Below are positions 39,453 to 51,399 of a DNA stretch of 64,000 nucleotides, piece after piece. Source of the DNA: Cornus controversa (lineage: Eukaryota; Streptophyta; Magnoliopsida; Cornales; Cornaceae); assembly GCA_026545225.1 (NCBI GenBank), contig CM048849.1:7776041-7840040 (forward strand). The letters are read 5' to 3'. Position numbers and translations under genes: made by a program. The stretch's first letter is position 1; each line of letters opens with the position of its first letter. The notes beneath the pieces were generated by a model. The model was not told the origin of the DNA. It made no database searches and saw only the letters and a program-made list of their open reading frames with translations.

Positions 39453-39537
39453 TGTAAAATATCACATAATGCCCCCCTAAAATTATCTTTTTGTAAAACT
39501 CTCTCTAAATCTTTCTTTCTTTTCCTTCTTCTTCATC

Positions 39538-39577
<40 letters not shown>

Positions 39578-42162
39578 CATTCGTACTTACTTGAAAATGG
39601 AGTTTGTTGGAATATTATATGTATAGGATTAATCTTAGAAGACTATCTTTAAGCATATATGGTCAAAATTATATTTTATTCTCTTCAAATAAATTTTCAT
39701 TCCCTTTCTTCAATTAAACCCTCATTTTTGTAAACAAGTTATTTTGACCATATATGCTTAAAGATAGTCTTCTAAGATTAATCCTATACATATAATATTC
39801 CAACAAACACCATTTTCAAGTAAGTACGAATGATTTTTATGAAATTGCTGTGATTTTCAAAAAAGAAAAAAATTGTATACTACCTGGGTTGATTTTTGTG
39901 GCCATAATCAAACTAACATGTCCAATATTGATTGTGACTCAGTGTTGTATATTAAAGCATAACGTGCCAAATATTTAACCAACACAACCACCACACCATC
40001 CTTTTATTAGATATTCCACTACACCATCGTAATTTCATTTAGTTGATTTTTTTTTTATCAAGTACACTGTGCTCCCCTGAAATGAAATCCTGGGTTCGTC
40101 CCTGCTGGGAAGATCAGAGGTACTTGACCATGCATGGTTTTTCTTGTTGAGAAATGAGTCTTTGCTTGAAATATTTTGTATGAATTTCCTTTCTTGACAA
40201 TGTTTGCCTAGGACTCCTAAAATATCCATTTTTACTAATTTGAGTGTCCACCACCAAAACCTTTGTTTAATCAGTTTTTAAAATATTTTTTTTTCAAAGA
40301 CAATATACTTCAAATGGTATCTTCACAAGAACAAAGTAATTTGAGGTGACTAAATGAGTGGCCAATAGAAGAATTGTTTTGATGCAAGTCATTGCCCTAG
40401 GCAAACTATGTGATGGAAACTTTTTATGTTTGTAATGGAGTCTTTCAGTCAATTTTTATTTATAATTATCAAATCTATAGATCTGAAATTTGAATAAATT
40501 ATATAAAAAACGTGCAACTAATTTTTGAAAAGATTTTATTGTGTGGCTTCATGTGACATAGTGAAGTTATTGGATTCTGGGAAAAAAAATTTGATACTTG
40601 TGAAATTAGCTGGCATGTTCCTTGTATCTAAGGGAAAAATATCATATACATAAAACACGCATTAAACTGCAGTTTTTTCTGGGTCTATGTTGTTCCACTT
40701 CTTGTTGTTAGTTATATACTCTAGTTGGCGAGTTTCCATAGCTATCAAACTTTGAATAACACTTACTCGAATACTAGTTGATTTTCTTCTTCTTTTTCCC
40801 AACTTTTGAATCAGTGAATGCTAATGCTGGTACATGAGTTTATATGTCTATCATGCTTTTGGTAATATATATTGGAATGTTCGTTTGATTTTATTCCGTT
40901 TGTCCAATTTCTTAATCTAGCTAGTGCTATGCTGATACTGAATTAGGAGATCTTGTCGTCTTCTACACTTGTTATATTAAGAATATGTCTAAGGATGTGG
41001 TAGTTTTCTTAGAAATACAACCATAAGGTTCTGTGAAGAACAAATGTTCATGCCCAATTTCCATCTTGTTGTCACCCTTATATCACTTGATTACTGACAA
41101 TATTAATAATTTACAGTCTGCCGGAAGAGTGCAAAAGAAGGATACGGACTCACAAAATGAGAAGGCAGTTGTTGGCAAAGGATCGGAAGTTGTTAAGGGT
41201 ATGTTTTAAGTTATAACATATGGAAATTCAAATGACAACTTTGTTACTTGATCTTTATATACTTTGTTCTGTGCCGAAAGTAGAATAGTTGATAATTTCA
41301 CATCGATGTGTGTCACCTCTTTGTTGGTGGTGGTTTTACAGTTATCTAGACTATTTCCTTGTGTAATGTCACGACTTGCTGCGGCGCGAGCCGCATGCGG
41401 CCTCCCACCAAGGGGTTTTTTCCAAAAAAAACAAGGGTAAAATGCTCTGATACCCCCTCATGTTTCCGTTTATTGCTCACGGATTAAACTTGTGAAAAAA
41501 AAGTGGTCAACCTCCCCTGAGGTTTGGTTGACCTTTCCCTGACACCTCCTACCTCCTGGTGTTAATTGACTGTTAAGGACGGAAGTCAACTAAATTGAAA
41601 ATTTAAAATGTCAAAACTACCCTTCATTGTTGCAAAATGCTCATTTTTGAAAATACAATTTTAACTTTAATATGTTGGACCATTATACCCTTTCATTACT
41701 TGGTTTACACTCTCTCCCTCAAATGCTACTGTGAATATACATATGGTAATATATATACCCCATGCTCAAACCAGTTCTGTGAATATACATATAGTAATAT
41801 ATATACCCCATGCTCAAACCACTTCTGTGAATATGCATATAGTAATATATATACCCCAATTTTATGCCAAAACCACCACTGGGCGGTGGAATTGGAAGGT
41901 TCATATTTACATATACACACACATACGTATAGGACCAAGTGCATGTAATCTAATGAATTACAATTAAAGGGTGTGTGAGGGTGAATAGAAGATTAAAATT
42001 GAAGACCTCGATGTGGCCTTTTGCGGCAGCAAAATATGGAGGAGAGTCAAGGCCCCAACCCCGAGCATCCAAAATTTCTGTGTTTCAGTTTTTGAAATCA
42101 AGGATCCCCGATAAGAGTTCGTTGTGCCCACGACTGAACCTCATATTTTAGTTGAATATATA

Positions 42163-42199
<37 letters not shown>

Positions 42200-44945
42200 G
42201 ATTTTGCACACAAGCACGTTATTTGTACTGAAATTCTGATTTTAGCTGAATAATTTTTGTTGATGATTAATTGGAGCCAGTGCACACAGGTTATGATTTG
42301 GGTTTTTTAGTTTATAATACTTCTTGAACATGGACCTGGTTTGTTACCATGGGCTTTAATGAATGAGAGAGAGAAGATAGAGACAAAAATAATAGAAAGA
42401 AGAGAGACCAGAGTGAGAGAGAAAAGAGAGACCAGTGGGAAAGAAAGAGAGAAGAGAAAACAAGTGGAAAAAAAAGAGGAGAAAATCAGTGAGAGAGAGA
42501 CCACCCATTGCAGATGAATCAGAATGTGGTGGTGAAGTGAAAAATTGTGGAATGATGAGGATTTGGGAATTGGGGTTAGGTGGTGATTGGCGAGGAAGCT
42601 TGGAGATGATTTCGAACGGGTGGCAGTGGAAAGTGGTTTGGGGAAATACAGGGGAAGTCCAATGAAGACTTTGAGTGAAACCACATCCTCTGGACCAATA
42701 TATATATATATATAATTAAAGATAGCAAATGGAGGAGGTGGTGGCAGTTGAGAGGTGGGGAAGAGAGAACATTGAAAAGTGGTTGGGGAAAATACAGGGA
42801 AAGTCCATTGAAGACTGAGAGTGAAGCCACATCCTCTGGACCAATATATATAATTTGTATTATAATTAAAGAGAAAATGGAGGAGGTGGTGGCAGTGGAG
42901 AGGTGGGGAAGAGAGAACATTGGAGGTGGTGCTGGTTGGTGGTTGAGTCTAAAGGGTTGTAATGTCGTGATAGAGAGGAAGAGAAAAAGGCAATTTTGTG
43001 AGATATTATTATGTAGAGACATCATATCAAGGGCAAAAGTGACTTTTCTTATTTCAGTGTATTACGTCAGCAATGATGCAGGGATCTGGGTAAATAAAGG
43101 AAGTAGTATAATGGTAAAAGTACATTTTCTGTTAAAAAACAAACGACTGCGAACTCTTACAGGGGGTGTCGGAGCAATTTTTTCACAAATTTAAGGGGGT
43201 GTCAGAGGGTTTTACCCAAAAAACAACTAATTTTATAAATTTTGAAATGGGATGTCAAGAAAAACAATAAAGTGATCTATAGTGTGTGTTTTTCAGTAAA
43301 AGGGTAAGTGACATTCAATTTAAAGTGTTTTTTTTTTTTTTTGGGGTCAAAGAATTAAACGCTGCTATATTGTGAGATAGTGGATGCGTTCTAATCCAGT
43401 GTCAGAATGTCTCCTGAAGGACCAAGAAGTAGCTCATAGAGACTATACCAGCTTTAATTTATCACTTGACACTGGCTTCAATTCTTTAAAAAACCATATT
43501 CAACGATTCAGAATGCACGATAGTTTATATTCTCAAAATCCGAGTTAATCCACACCCCCACTCACATAACTCATTCGGCATCCTTTGAATCCGGAGGATG
43601 TGTCATTGCTCATTTACATACCCCGTCTCTCTTTAGACGAACTCAAAAAAACCACTGATAAATATAGGTTGCATTTTAGAGTTGTATTGGACCATTTATA
43701 TCTGCGTGGAGGGAGATATTATCTTGTCAACTATTTTTAATTCACTGAAACAATTGTCATATTGACATGCTTAGTTCTTTCATTATCATTTTTACTTGTA
43801 CATTTTTTTAACATGTTGAGTTATTAAATCATATATATGGCGCACAGCAGGATGATGACATGGGTAGTCTGCATGGTGGCATGGCTGGAACATCAAGTCT
43901 TTATTATTTGTGAAAGTTTTAGCCCATACATGCTTATGGTCACATCTACTGTAAATAAATATAAATATATAGTTCGGATCAATTATTTCTTGGTATATAT
44001 ACAGTGTCCATGTTTTTCTCCACTTTTTGGTTAAGATCAATAGTAAGCTAGCTTTTAATAATATATGTATAATTTTAACATACATTTGCTTCTAATGGCA
44101 GGCCTTGATGATGCTCCAAAATTATGTTATAAATGTAAAAAGCCAGGTCATCTGTCTCGAGATTGTCAAGCACACCTAGAAGCAGCAGCTGTGCATGGTC
44201 ATGCAAATGGTGGACTCAAGGATAATCCCAGCACCAGTTTGGATAATACTGCTAATGAGATGGACAAGGTAGCCATCGAGGAAGATGACATTCATGAGAT
44301 AGGTGAAGAAGAGAAAGGGAAATTAAATGATGTAGATTACTTGACCGGTAATCCAGTGCCTAATGATATTCTCCTATATGCTGTGCCTGTTTGTGGTCCT
44401 TACAACGCGCTGCAATCATATAAATATCGTGTTAAGATAATTCCTGGCACGGCAAAGAAAGGAAAAGGTATGTAATTTATTCAATTTTCAGATTTTTTCT
44501 TCTTTTTATAATAATTCACTACTTGCTTATTTATAGTTTTCCTTTTTGTGGCCAAATATATATATATTTTTTATCAGTGAATGTATTTTTCAATTATATT
44601 TTCTTAATGGAAAGAAATTCAGTACTGCTGTGGAAGTTCACTCACTGTTTATATTCTCAGACGATTGTGATTGATATGTGACCCTCATATGAACAGTTAA
44701 ACTGCTATCTTGTTGACTTCCCTTTTTCATTAATCATTTTCTATGCAGCTGCAAAAATGGCGATGAACTTGTTCAATCACATCCCAGAAGCAACAAACAG
44801 GGAGAAGGAATTGATGAAGGCATGTACAGATCCTGAGCTGGTTGCTGCAATTATTGGCAATGTGAAAATCACAGCTGCAGGGCTTACTCAGTTGAAGCAA
44901 AAGCAAAAGAAAGGCAAAAAGACCAACAAGAAACTAGAAACTTAG
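28951..44945 (+). CDS. NEMF/Rqc2 homologue, ribosome-associated quality-control factor
   Basis: Binds 60S subunits that still hold a stalled peptidyl-tRNA, recruits the Listerin ubiquitin ligase and directs C-terminal tailing (known for the family). Fourteen exons keep one frame with GT/AG borders: 28951-29055, 29258-29370, 29796-29892, 30021-30145, 31881-32421, 32617-32802, 34818-35111, 35557-35709, 36684-36838, 38019-38124, 38221-39204, 41117-41198, 44102-44467, 44749-44945; 1167 aa. Residues 1-470 are NFACT-N ([18 protein letters not shown]), with D10 and D104-R105 at the places of the Asp and Asp-Arg needed for tailing in yeast Rqc2. Next come charged helices (390-538, probably coiled coil), NFACT-R (about 541-660, [13 protein letters not shown]), an acidic linker, a CCHC knuckle (C989, C992, H997, C1002) and NFACT-C with a Lys-rich tail. 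The knuckle matches the plant form of the family. No break was seen. Confidence 0.96.
29949..29974. repeat. (TA)n microsatellite in NEMF intron 3
   Basis: A pure TA run between exons ending at 29892 and starting at 30021. It lies 46 bp upstream of the exon 4 acceptor, so its length could affect splicing; that is inference. Confidence 0.85.
33692..34140 (-). mobile_element. LINE (L1-type) 3' fragment in NEMF intron 6
   Basis: The minus strand encodes a stretch typical of the C-terminus of plant L1 ORF2: [17 protein letters not shown] ... [18 protein letters not shown] then SFEGEE. It is followed by a 3' tail that ends in a poly(A) run, seen as ten T at 33692-33701 on the plus strand. It is heavily 5'-truncated, as is usual for LINEs. 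A 31-bp local duplication (about 33884-33948, TAGTAGACTC ... CCCTCAAAGGATCT) is inside it. No target duplication was identified. Confidence 0.75.
36905..37196. repeat. Tandem duplication (unit about 145 bp) in NEMF intron 9
   Basis: Two adjacent copies, about 36910-37053 and 37056-37196, each starting TCTGGTAATATTAAATATGG and containing GGCCTGTTTTCAGGAAGTG, then TTTTGTTCAACATTTG. They differ at a few bases and indels. Confidence 0.85.
39378..40112. mobile_element. Possible degenerate insertion in NEMF intron 11
   Basis: The left edge reads GGACGAAGCCAGCATGGGC and the right edge, reversed, reads CAGGGACGAACCCAGG. These partly complementary ends are like those of repeats often seen in plant introns. 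In between are two (TA)n tracts and the hairpin at 39575-39835. The class is uncertain and no target duplication was found. Confidence 0.3.
39575..39835. mobile_element. Hairpin MITE in NEMF intron 11 (261 bp)
   Basis: The left arm AATCATTCGTACTTACTTG onward is almost perfectly complementary to the right arm ending CAAGTAAGTACGAATGATT. Arms are about 95 bp with few mismatches, around an AT-rich loop of about 70 bp. Transcribed in pre-mRNA it would fold into one long stem. It is flanked on the left by (TA)n, so the target duplication cannot be read. Confidence 0.8.
41435..43217. mobile_element. Mutator-like element in NEMF intron 12 (1783 bp)
   Basis: Ends GGGTAAAATGCTCTGATACC and GGTGTCAGAGGGTTTTACCC are inverted repeats, flanked by a perfect 9-bp duplication AAAAAACAA (41426-41434, 43218-43226). 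The left arm includes AACCTCCCCTGAGGTTTGG, shared with the other MITEs here. The interior has three tandem 48-bp units (about 41729-41860) and two copies of a roughly 120-bp block (42637-42705, 42771-42850 and neighbouring purine-rich DNA). No transposase was found; the interior may be captured host DNA. Confidence 0.9.
41729..41860. repeat. Three tandem 48-bp units inside the Mutator-like element
   Basis: Each unit contains TGTGAATATACATAT (or ATGCATAT) then AGTAATATATATACCCC; the first two continue ATGCTCAAACCA. They are nearly identical, so the amplification is recent relative to the element's arms. Confidence 0.85.
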
Positions 44946-45098
44946 TCAGCGAAAGATAAAGTTCGAAAACCAAGCTCCATATTGACAACTCTGTACAAGA
45001 AAAATGAATGATATTGGTCTCTAATCCAGTCTTTACTGCAAGTTTGCTATCATCTGTTTGATGTAGAATGTCACAAAAAATTTTGTTTCTATACATGT

Positions 45099-45104
45099 AA
45101 TAAA
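45099..45104 (+). terminator. Putative polyadenylation signal of NEMF
   Basis: AATAAA lies 154 bp after the stop codon at 44945 and is followed by a T-rich stretch. It is the only canonical hexamer noticed in the near downstream region. Confidence 0.5.
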
Positions 45105-45166
45105 GATTTTTTTTTTTTTTTCGTGCTTATTGCACTACCCTATTCATTATTGAATACATTTGGATA

Positions 45167-45571
45167 TGACTGCAAATGAACCGAGCCGAGCCAAACCAAG
45201 CTTGAGCTTGCTCAGGCTCATGACGAGCTCGAAAAGCTGAGATCAAGCTTGGACTCATTATTTTGAGAAGCTCGGGCTTGGCTTGGCTTGTTTAATTAAA
45301 AAAATTTGTTCAGGCTGGTGTTCAAGATTGTTTTAGTTCGTTCATGAATGTAAACAAACCTACACAAGCCTATGTTCATGAATGTATTCACGAGCTTACG
45401 AGCCCTAAATGAGTTTTATACGAGATTAAAATAAGCTCATGCTCATCAACCTACACAAGTTGAGTTGGGATCGGCTCGTTTATTAAACAAGTTTAAAACA
45501 CAAACTCGAGCTCGACCTATTTGCTTAATGAACGAGTCCGAGTCTGGGAGCTCGGTTCATTTGCAGCCCTA
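45167..45571. mobile_element. Degenerate non-autonomous hAT-type element
   Basis: The ends CTGCAAATGAACCGAG and CTCGGTTCATTTGCAG are inverted, and the interior is full of GAGCTCG/GCTTGAGCTTG words, the usual look of a widespread plant hAT-derived repeat. No 8-bp duplication can be recognised, so it is old. Confidence 0.65.
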
Positions 45572-45908
45572 TCAGTTGAATCTTAATTGACGTTGATAGT
45601 TTTCTTTTTATACCTCTATTGCAAACCCCACTTTTCTAGAGCACTATAGATTAAGAACAAATTAGGTATCGATACAGTATTATTTATGTTATGGATATGA
45701 TAGTCCAATGTGTTGGGATTAACACTTTCCTGAGAAGCAGACGTGAGATCATGTTTGATTAAGAGCACCGGAAGACTATAAGGAATAGATTGGATATAGA
45801 CCTAATCTTTGAAATTATTTGCACAAAGTAACTGCTCTTTAAGATTTGAACTTTTGTTACACAAATAGTTACCATTACACTCTAGTGCACATAGGATCAA
45901 TATTAGTA

Positions 45909-46551
45909 CGGGATAATTACACTTACCTCCCTTCTAGTTTGATTTTATAACACTTACCTCCCCTGTGTTTTGGAATATAACACTTACTCCCCTCTAGTTT
46001 GCACATTGGTAACAAATACCCCCTTTTGTCAATCAAACTAACGGTTGCTAATATCATTAAAATTTAATCTTAAAAGGACAATTATACCCCACTATGAGCC
46101 ACCATTTTGAGCAGACCCACTTCGGACCTTCAACCATAGCAACATCACTTCCAGAAGAGTCACCACCCACCACCTGCACCATCAACAATCACCATTGAAA
46201 CCACTGCCGAGAAGACCCAGCTCTAGCCAAACCACTAGCCACTACCATCCCAATGCCATCCCATTGCTGAGAAGACCCAGCTCCGGCCAAACCACTAGCC
46301 ACTACTATCCCAATGTCGGAGCTGTCATTGAAATCGAGACTCGCTAACTTCAGTTGCAACATTTTTGAGGGTATAATTATCCTTTTAAGATTAAATTTTG
46401 ATGATATTAGCAATAACTGTTAGTTTGATTGACAAAATGGTATATTTGTTACCAATGTGCAAACTAGAGGGGGGTAAGTGTTATATTCCAAAACACAGGG
46501 GAGGTAAGTGTTATAAAACCAAACTAGAAGGGAGGTAAGTGTAATTATCCC
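45909..46551. mobile_element. Mutator-like MITE between the two host genes (643 bp)
   Basis: Arms of about 170 bp: left GGGATAATTACACTTACCTC, right GAGGTAAGTGTAATTATCCC. Flanked by the 9-bp duplication ATATTAGTA (45900-45908 and 46552-46560), with one extra C at the left border. The centre contains a tandem duplication (about 46207-46254 and 46270-46318, AGACCCAGCTCYRGCC with CAAACCACTAGCCACTAC). No coding capacity. Confidence 0.88.
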
Positions 46552-46918
46552 ATATTAGTAATTACTTTTTATTTTAACATTAGACTAGAACACTTCCTAT
46601 GTAAAATCCATTAATGAAAGCCATTAGCTCAGTCAATGCTATGGTTAGAGTGTCAGCTAGCAGGGGCAAGACTGCATATTGCATTCAAACAGACAATCAG
46701 AGGTCCTTGAATAAGCATAGTAACTGTACTGATATTGTGGCAGGCCTATGAGCACATGCATATATAGAGCAAGCACCCAAGCCACAGATCATTACACAAG
46801 AATGAAGGTGTGGTCTATTTAGCTCAACGACTTGAGTAAAAATTTTACCAACCACCCTTTTGAAAGAAAAATAATGTAACTACAAAAATAACAAGAAAAA
46901 GGATTATGTAACTTTCAA
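46552..46918. other. Intergenic DNA downstream of RPS1
   Basis: Presumed 3' flank of the minus-strand gene. A weak SINE-like 'TTAGCTCAGTCAATG...GGTTAGAGTG' string lies near 46623. No clear polyadenylation signal or gene was seen. Confidence 0.4.
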
Positions 46919-49900
46919 TCAAGAATCTACAGCAGTAGGAATATCGCTCAAATCTAGACCCTCTGCAGGCAAGTCTGTAGTAAGCGGACCTAATATCCCA
47001 TCCGAGTTCAGTGTCAATCCACTCTGCAAAAGTAGGGAGAGAGACCGAATTAGGTTCAGCAAGGTTGAGTAACTATATATCAGACACATCCATAACAAGA
47101 ATCAAAAACCTAGCAATGATTTATGGGATATGCCGAGACATTGAAATAGAAGTCTAATGCAGTATCATAACACTGACCAAATCTTAGTCACCCAACCAGT
47201 AAAATCTATACCCACTGCTATGTAAGTAACTGATATGATGCATACCCTTGAAATAAATTGACCTGAATAAAACAACATGACCATTTCTATGACAAGAAAA
47301 AGGCAAACTTTACCATACCCATCATCAGTAATTCTGATACTGCTGAACGACATACAAGTAAAATAGCTAGAGAATAGAGAGAGAGGTTGAATTTTGATTT
47401 GGACAATTTTTATGATAAAGGTAGCAAACAAAAGAAGAGGGAAATAGACCAATTACAGCAACGTAAGTTTTGCATTCGTTACTTGGAAAGATCCACCGCT
47501 GTTCAATAGCATGGAGAACTAAAACCTTCGTTTTATTTATTTATTTATATATCTTGTCAACTACTTTCTTTTCTTATTTGCACTGAGAGAAAAATAAAAT
47601 AAAAAATGAATCAAAGGAATACTGAACAGATACCTCAGGCTGGAATCTCAGCATGTCAGCACGAGCCATAGCCTCTGCTTGAGCTATTCTCTGCCTGAAT
47701 GTCTGGGCCATCTCCTCCGCCTGTCCAAGAAAAAAAAAAACTTTTACAGTTATATCTCTACCCAAATAAGGCTGGAAGGAAGACATGTAACATAAAGGGC
47801 TAGCCCAATGCACGAGGCTCCCACCATTGCTGTTTCCACTTTCGACTATATCTCTACCCAAATAAGGCGGGAAGGAAGACATGTAATATATTAGAGATCA
47901 AAAAGGAACTGAAGTGAACTAACACAACTATATCCAGATGATCTAATTACAAAATATTGGTCATATCAAAATCCTCATCAACTAACATTAGTCAAATCTC
48001 TAGAAAGAACAGAGAAATAAAAACAAGAATAGAGAAGATAAAAGTTTTCAATTAAAAATTACCTTCTCAAAAACAAGCTTTGGATTGCGAATCATGTCTC
48101 CGGGAGTAGGTTCTAACTTCTTAGTCGAGAGACTCACCCGGCCTCTCTCACGATCATGGCTCAGTATCATGACCTACATCAAAAGAATTATTATATAAAT
48201 AATTAAATATTAATTTCTAAGGATGGACAGATATTTTCAACCAAGGGCTTCAAGAATTTATCATAGGCATACCTTGAGAGTGTCGCCAGGTTGAAGGACT
48301 GTTGCGATGTCCGAGACACGATCATGACTGATCTGACTGACATGGAGAAGGCCATTTATTCCACCAATGTCGATGAAGGCACCATATGGTTTCAGGCTCT
48401 GGACAGTGCCAATGACGACTGATCCAATTCCAAGCTGTGCCTGGCTGTCAGCCATGGCTTTACGGTTACTCAGGACGAGCCTAGACTGTTCCTCATCTAC
48501 CTCCACAAACTTAAGAGGAAGCTCCTTTTCAAGAAGCTCCTCTGCAACAGATTTCTGATACAAATAAAAAGCAATAGTAATGACCCTGGAATTCAAGATA
48601 CCACTAAAGCTATGTTTGGTAACATTGATTCGGTTCCTTGAAATTGGAGGAAAATTAGTTCAAACTTTTAATTAATTTTCCTCTCATTCCAATTCCAAGG
48701 GACCTGTTCCATGCTCCCAAATGCAACACAAGTGATAAGTCTAATTAGAAATCAAAAGTAAATTAATTACGAAGTTGAATAGGAAAAAAGGATCTAATGT
48801 AAAAGAAAGGAACTCAATTTAATGATACCTTGTCACAAAAATTGTGGGAAGAAGAAGAGAAGAGAAGAAAAGAATCAAATACTACGATTCTGAAATCATT
48901 CAGAATAATGCACAAGCTCGTTGAATAACTTACATCATTTGCATAACAATATTCCATACCAAGGCTAAAAGACTCAATCCAATTAAGTCCATGGTATATT
49001 GTTAACATCACAGCCATTCAGCTGTATAATATATATGTACATGTATGTCGTTTCAAATTATACTATCACAAGGGCAGAAGATGAATATAACCAGCTTCTA
49101 TTCGATTCAGCAAAAACACCAGAGACTATCATTTGTCAAAAATATTCATTATATTTTCATTCATCCACAAAAAACACTGCCATTTTTGACTGGATGGCAT
49201 ATAGTGACAAAAATGGCACAGAAGATCAGGGACTTGAACTTCTTCATAATTGAAATGGAAATAATTTATTGCTCTTACAACAAACCTTCCATTTTTATTT
49301 TATATATATATATATATATATATATTTAAAAGCCTTTCAGAAATACTCTAACAATATAAGCATATCAAAGTCTCTAGATTGACTTGTCAAATGTGATGTG
49401 TTCATGCGCCAAACGCTGAGGAGAAAAACCAAGTTCGCGCCAAATCATAACATAGAGTGACATATAATCTGGCTCTAATTCATGACTTCTTTTTTGCTTT
49501 GTAAGAAATATAGGAGAATTTTGCTTTAGTGAACAAAGTAACAAACGGGATTATCAGATTTGTTGCAGAAAATCACATGGGGAATGATGACTTCAATTAT
49601 AAAAGAATTATTAATGGAAATGTGCATATCGTGTGGACTGTGGAGGAACTAACCGTCGATATCTGTGAGAATGGAACAAACCCACGGAGGCCCTCCACCA
49701 CTGCCACCAGTCCGCCTTTGTTTGCACCGACAACCTGCATACATGCTCGAAGAAACAGGAGCAAAACTAAGTCATTCAAACAACAAACTTTTAGCATGCA
49801 TATAGTACAAGGCAGATAATCAGATTTGACAGCAGGAAAATGTCATAACAAGGGACTCAATGAAAGCAAAAGTTGCATCGTGTAATAAACCAACAAGCAT

Positions 49901-51355
49901 ATGATCTTAGGAGCACTAAGAATGATACTCATTAACTTTGCATTATACCTTTGTCCAATTTGACTTACTGGACAGGGCATTCATAATTTACAAATTATGT
50001 TCAAAACAGAAAGGAGAAAAATAAATAAATAAAGTCATAATTTCTGCCTTGCAAATACCCACCTTACCCTTGACAACAACATCTTCAGCTTGAAGCTGTC
50101 TACATCGTTCCCATGCAAGGTCATACTGGATTGACCGTAAGCTCAAGATTAAGCTATCATCGGCTTCAATTTCCCCAATAATTACAAACTCCGCTGTCAA
50201 ACCAGGAACTATGCCTGCCTCTTCAACATGCTTAATATTGTGAATGCATGCTTCTCGGACAGGTAAATGTGCTGAAGATTTGGCAGTAATGTCAACTAGT
50301 GCTCCATTATTGTCTGTACAGAATACTGTTCCTCTGACCTAAAGAAAGCATTTGAATGGTCATTACATATGTAACTAAACAAGAACAAATCATAAATGGT
50401 TGAGAAAGAAACGAACACATGTGAGTGTCATGCACCTAAACCCATCTATGCTCAATGAAGGCAAAGCATTTTGGAGAAACATCCACGATTAGATACATCC
50501 AACACCAAGGAGATCAAATTATTACCGTTCCATTTGAATTTCCAAAATAATTAGCCTTTGAAAAACTGTAAAACTTCACCCCAAATGGCCTGATAGGCTC
50601 AGCTGAGTCAATATCATGGATTGTGCGGGGCTCTAGTTATGAAAATACAGGATCCACAGCTTTAATTTCTCTTCTTCCTTTACATTTCTTTTTTCCTAGC
50701 AACCAAACGAACTCCAGAAATAAATGACCTCAATAACTCCAATTTATCAATCATTCCATAAAATTAAAATCCCAGGAAAACATTTAACCCCGTAATGGCA
50801 AACATAAATTTTATCAATTAAATAGCACATTACCACTAGCGAATTCTGAAACCCATCAACTGATTCACACCATTGGCACCTAATTCTATGTTTTTTTAGT
50901 AGAAAATTCTAAAGATAAATAGAATAGGAAAGTGTTTGTAAGTTTGTCAGAGAGACATTTAAGATCAAACCCATCAACTAATAACATTCTACTATTTGAA
51001 ATTTTGAACAGAATATGTATACATATAAATATATGAGTGGATGTATATAGCAGACCTTGGTGCCAATTTCGGAATTGAAGTCGTACTTGTCGAGGGCGGA
51101 GTGGAAGTCATCGGCAGTGAAGGAGACGCCTTCGAGTGGGACTGTACGACACCTCTCGTAGGCTTCTTCAAACATCTCTTTGAGTCTCTGTCTCTCTTTG
51201 GTCTGTGCATTCGATATGGCCACTGCCGAAACTATTCTCACCAAATTGGGCTTTTGGGTTTGCTTTGTAGAGTAGCTGTTGAAGGGTTTCAAGAGCCTAG
51301 AGGTGGAGAGTGGTGGGCATTTCAGGCCACCGAACTGCTGTGCCAGAGACGCCAT
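46919..51355 (-). CDS. Plastid 30S ribosomal protein S1, nuclear-encoded
   Basis: Component of the chloroplast small ribosomal subunit that helps mRNA bind for translation initiation (family knowledge). Seven exons read right to left with GT/AG borders and one frame: 51355-51056, 50338-50063, 49734-49654, 48554-48273, 48173-48063, 47720-47634, 47023-46919; 413 aa, the size usual for plastid S1. The first 40 or so residues ([20 protein letters not shown], then Ser/Lys-rich, no acidic residues) look like a transit peptide. Three S1 RNA-binding repeats follow: about 97-165 ([19 protein letters not shown]), 183-250 ([27 protein letters not shown]) and 261-334 ([30 protein letters not shown]). A Gln/Glu-rich helix ([20 protein letters not shown]) and an acidic tail end the protein. 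No defect was seen. It converges on NEMF. Confidence 0.96.
47748..47892. repeat. Direct repeat in RPS1 intron 5
   Basis: TATATCTCTACCCAAATAAG followed by GCTGGAAGGAAGACATGTAA occurs at about 47752-47791 and again (GCGGGAAGG) at about 47847-47886, 95 bp apart, separated by a stretch with GAGGCTCCCACCATTGCTG. It resembles a repeated-element fragment of unknown class. Confidence 0.7.
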
Positions 51356-51359
51356 TTGA

Positions 51360-51363
<4 letters not shown>

Positions 51364-51397
<34 letters not shown>
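51364..51397 (-). promoter_or_regulatory. CT-repeat leader just before the RPS1 start codon
   Basis: On the gene's strand this is a pure (CT)n run of about 17 units ending only 8 bases before the ATG, so it must lie in the 5' untranslated region. Such CT tracts are frequent in plant leaders; an effect on translation or transcription here is inference. Confidence 0.6.

Positions 51398-51399
<2 letters not shown>

Noticed and set aside
42307-43025. Overlapping frames of 125 and 149 codons on the minus strand in the Mutator-like element
   Set aside because: Low-complexity Ser/Leu/His translations of duplicated purine-rich DNA. Capture of a host gene fragment is possible but not supported by a recognisable protein.
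46604-46700. SINE or tRNA-like gene (TTAGCTCAGTC ... GGTTAGAGTG)
   Set aside because: A box-A-like string is present, but there is no convincing box B, cloverleaf or A-rich tail.
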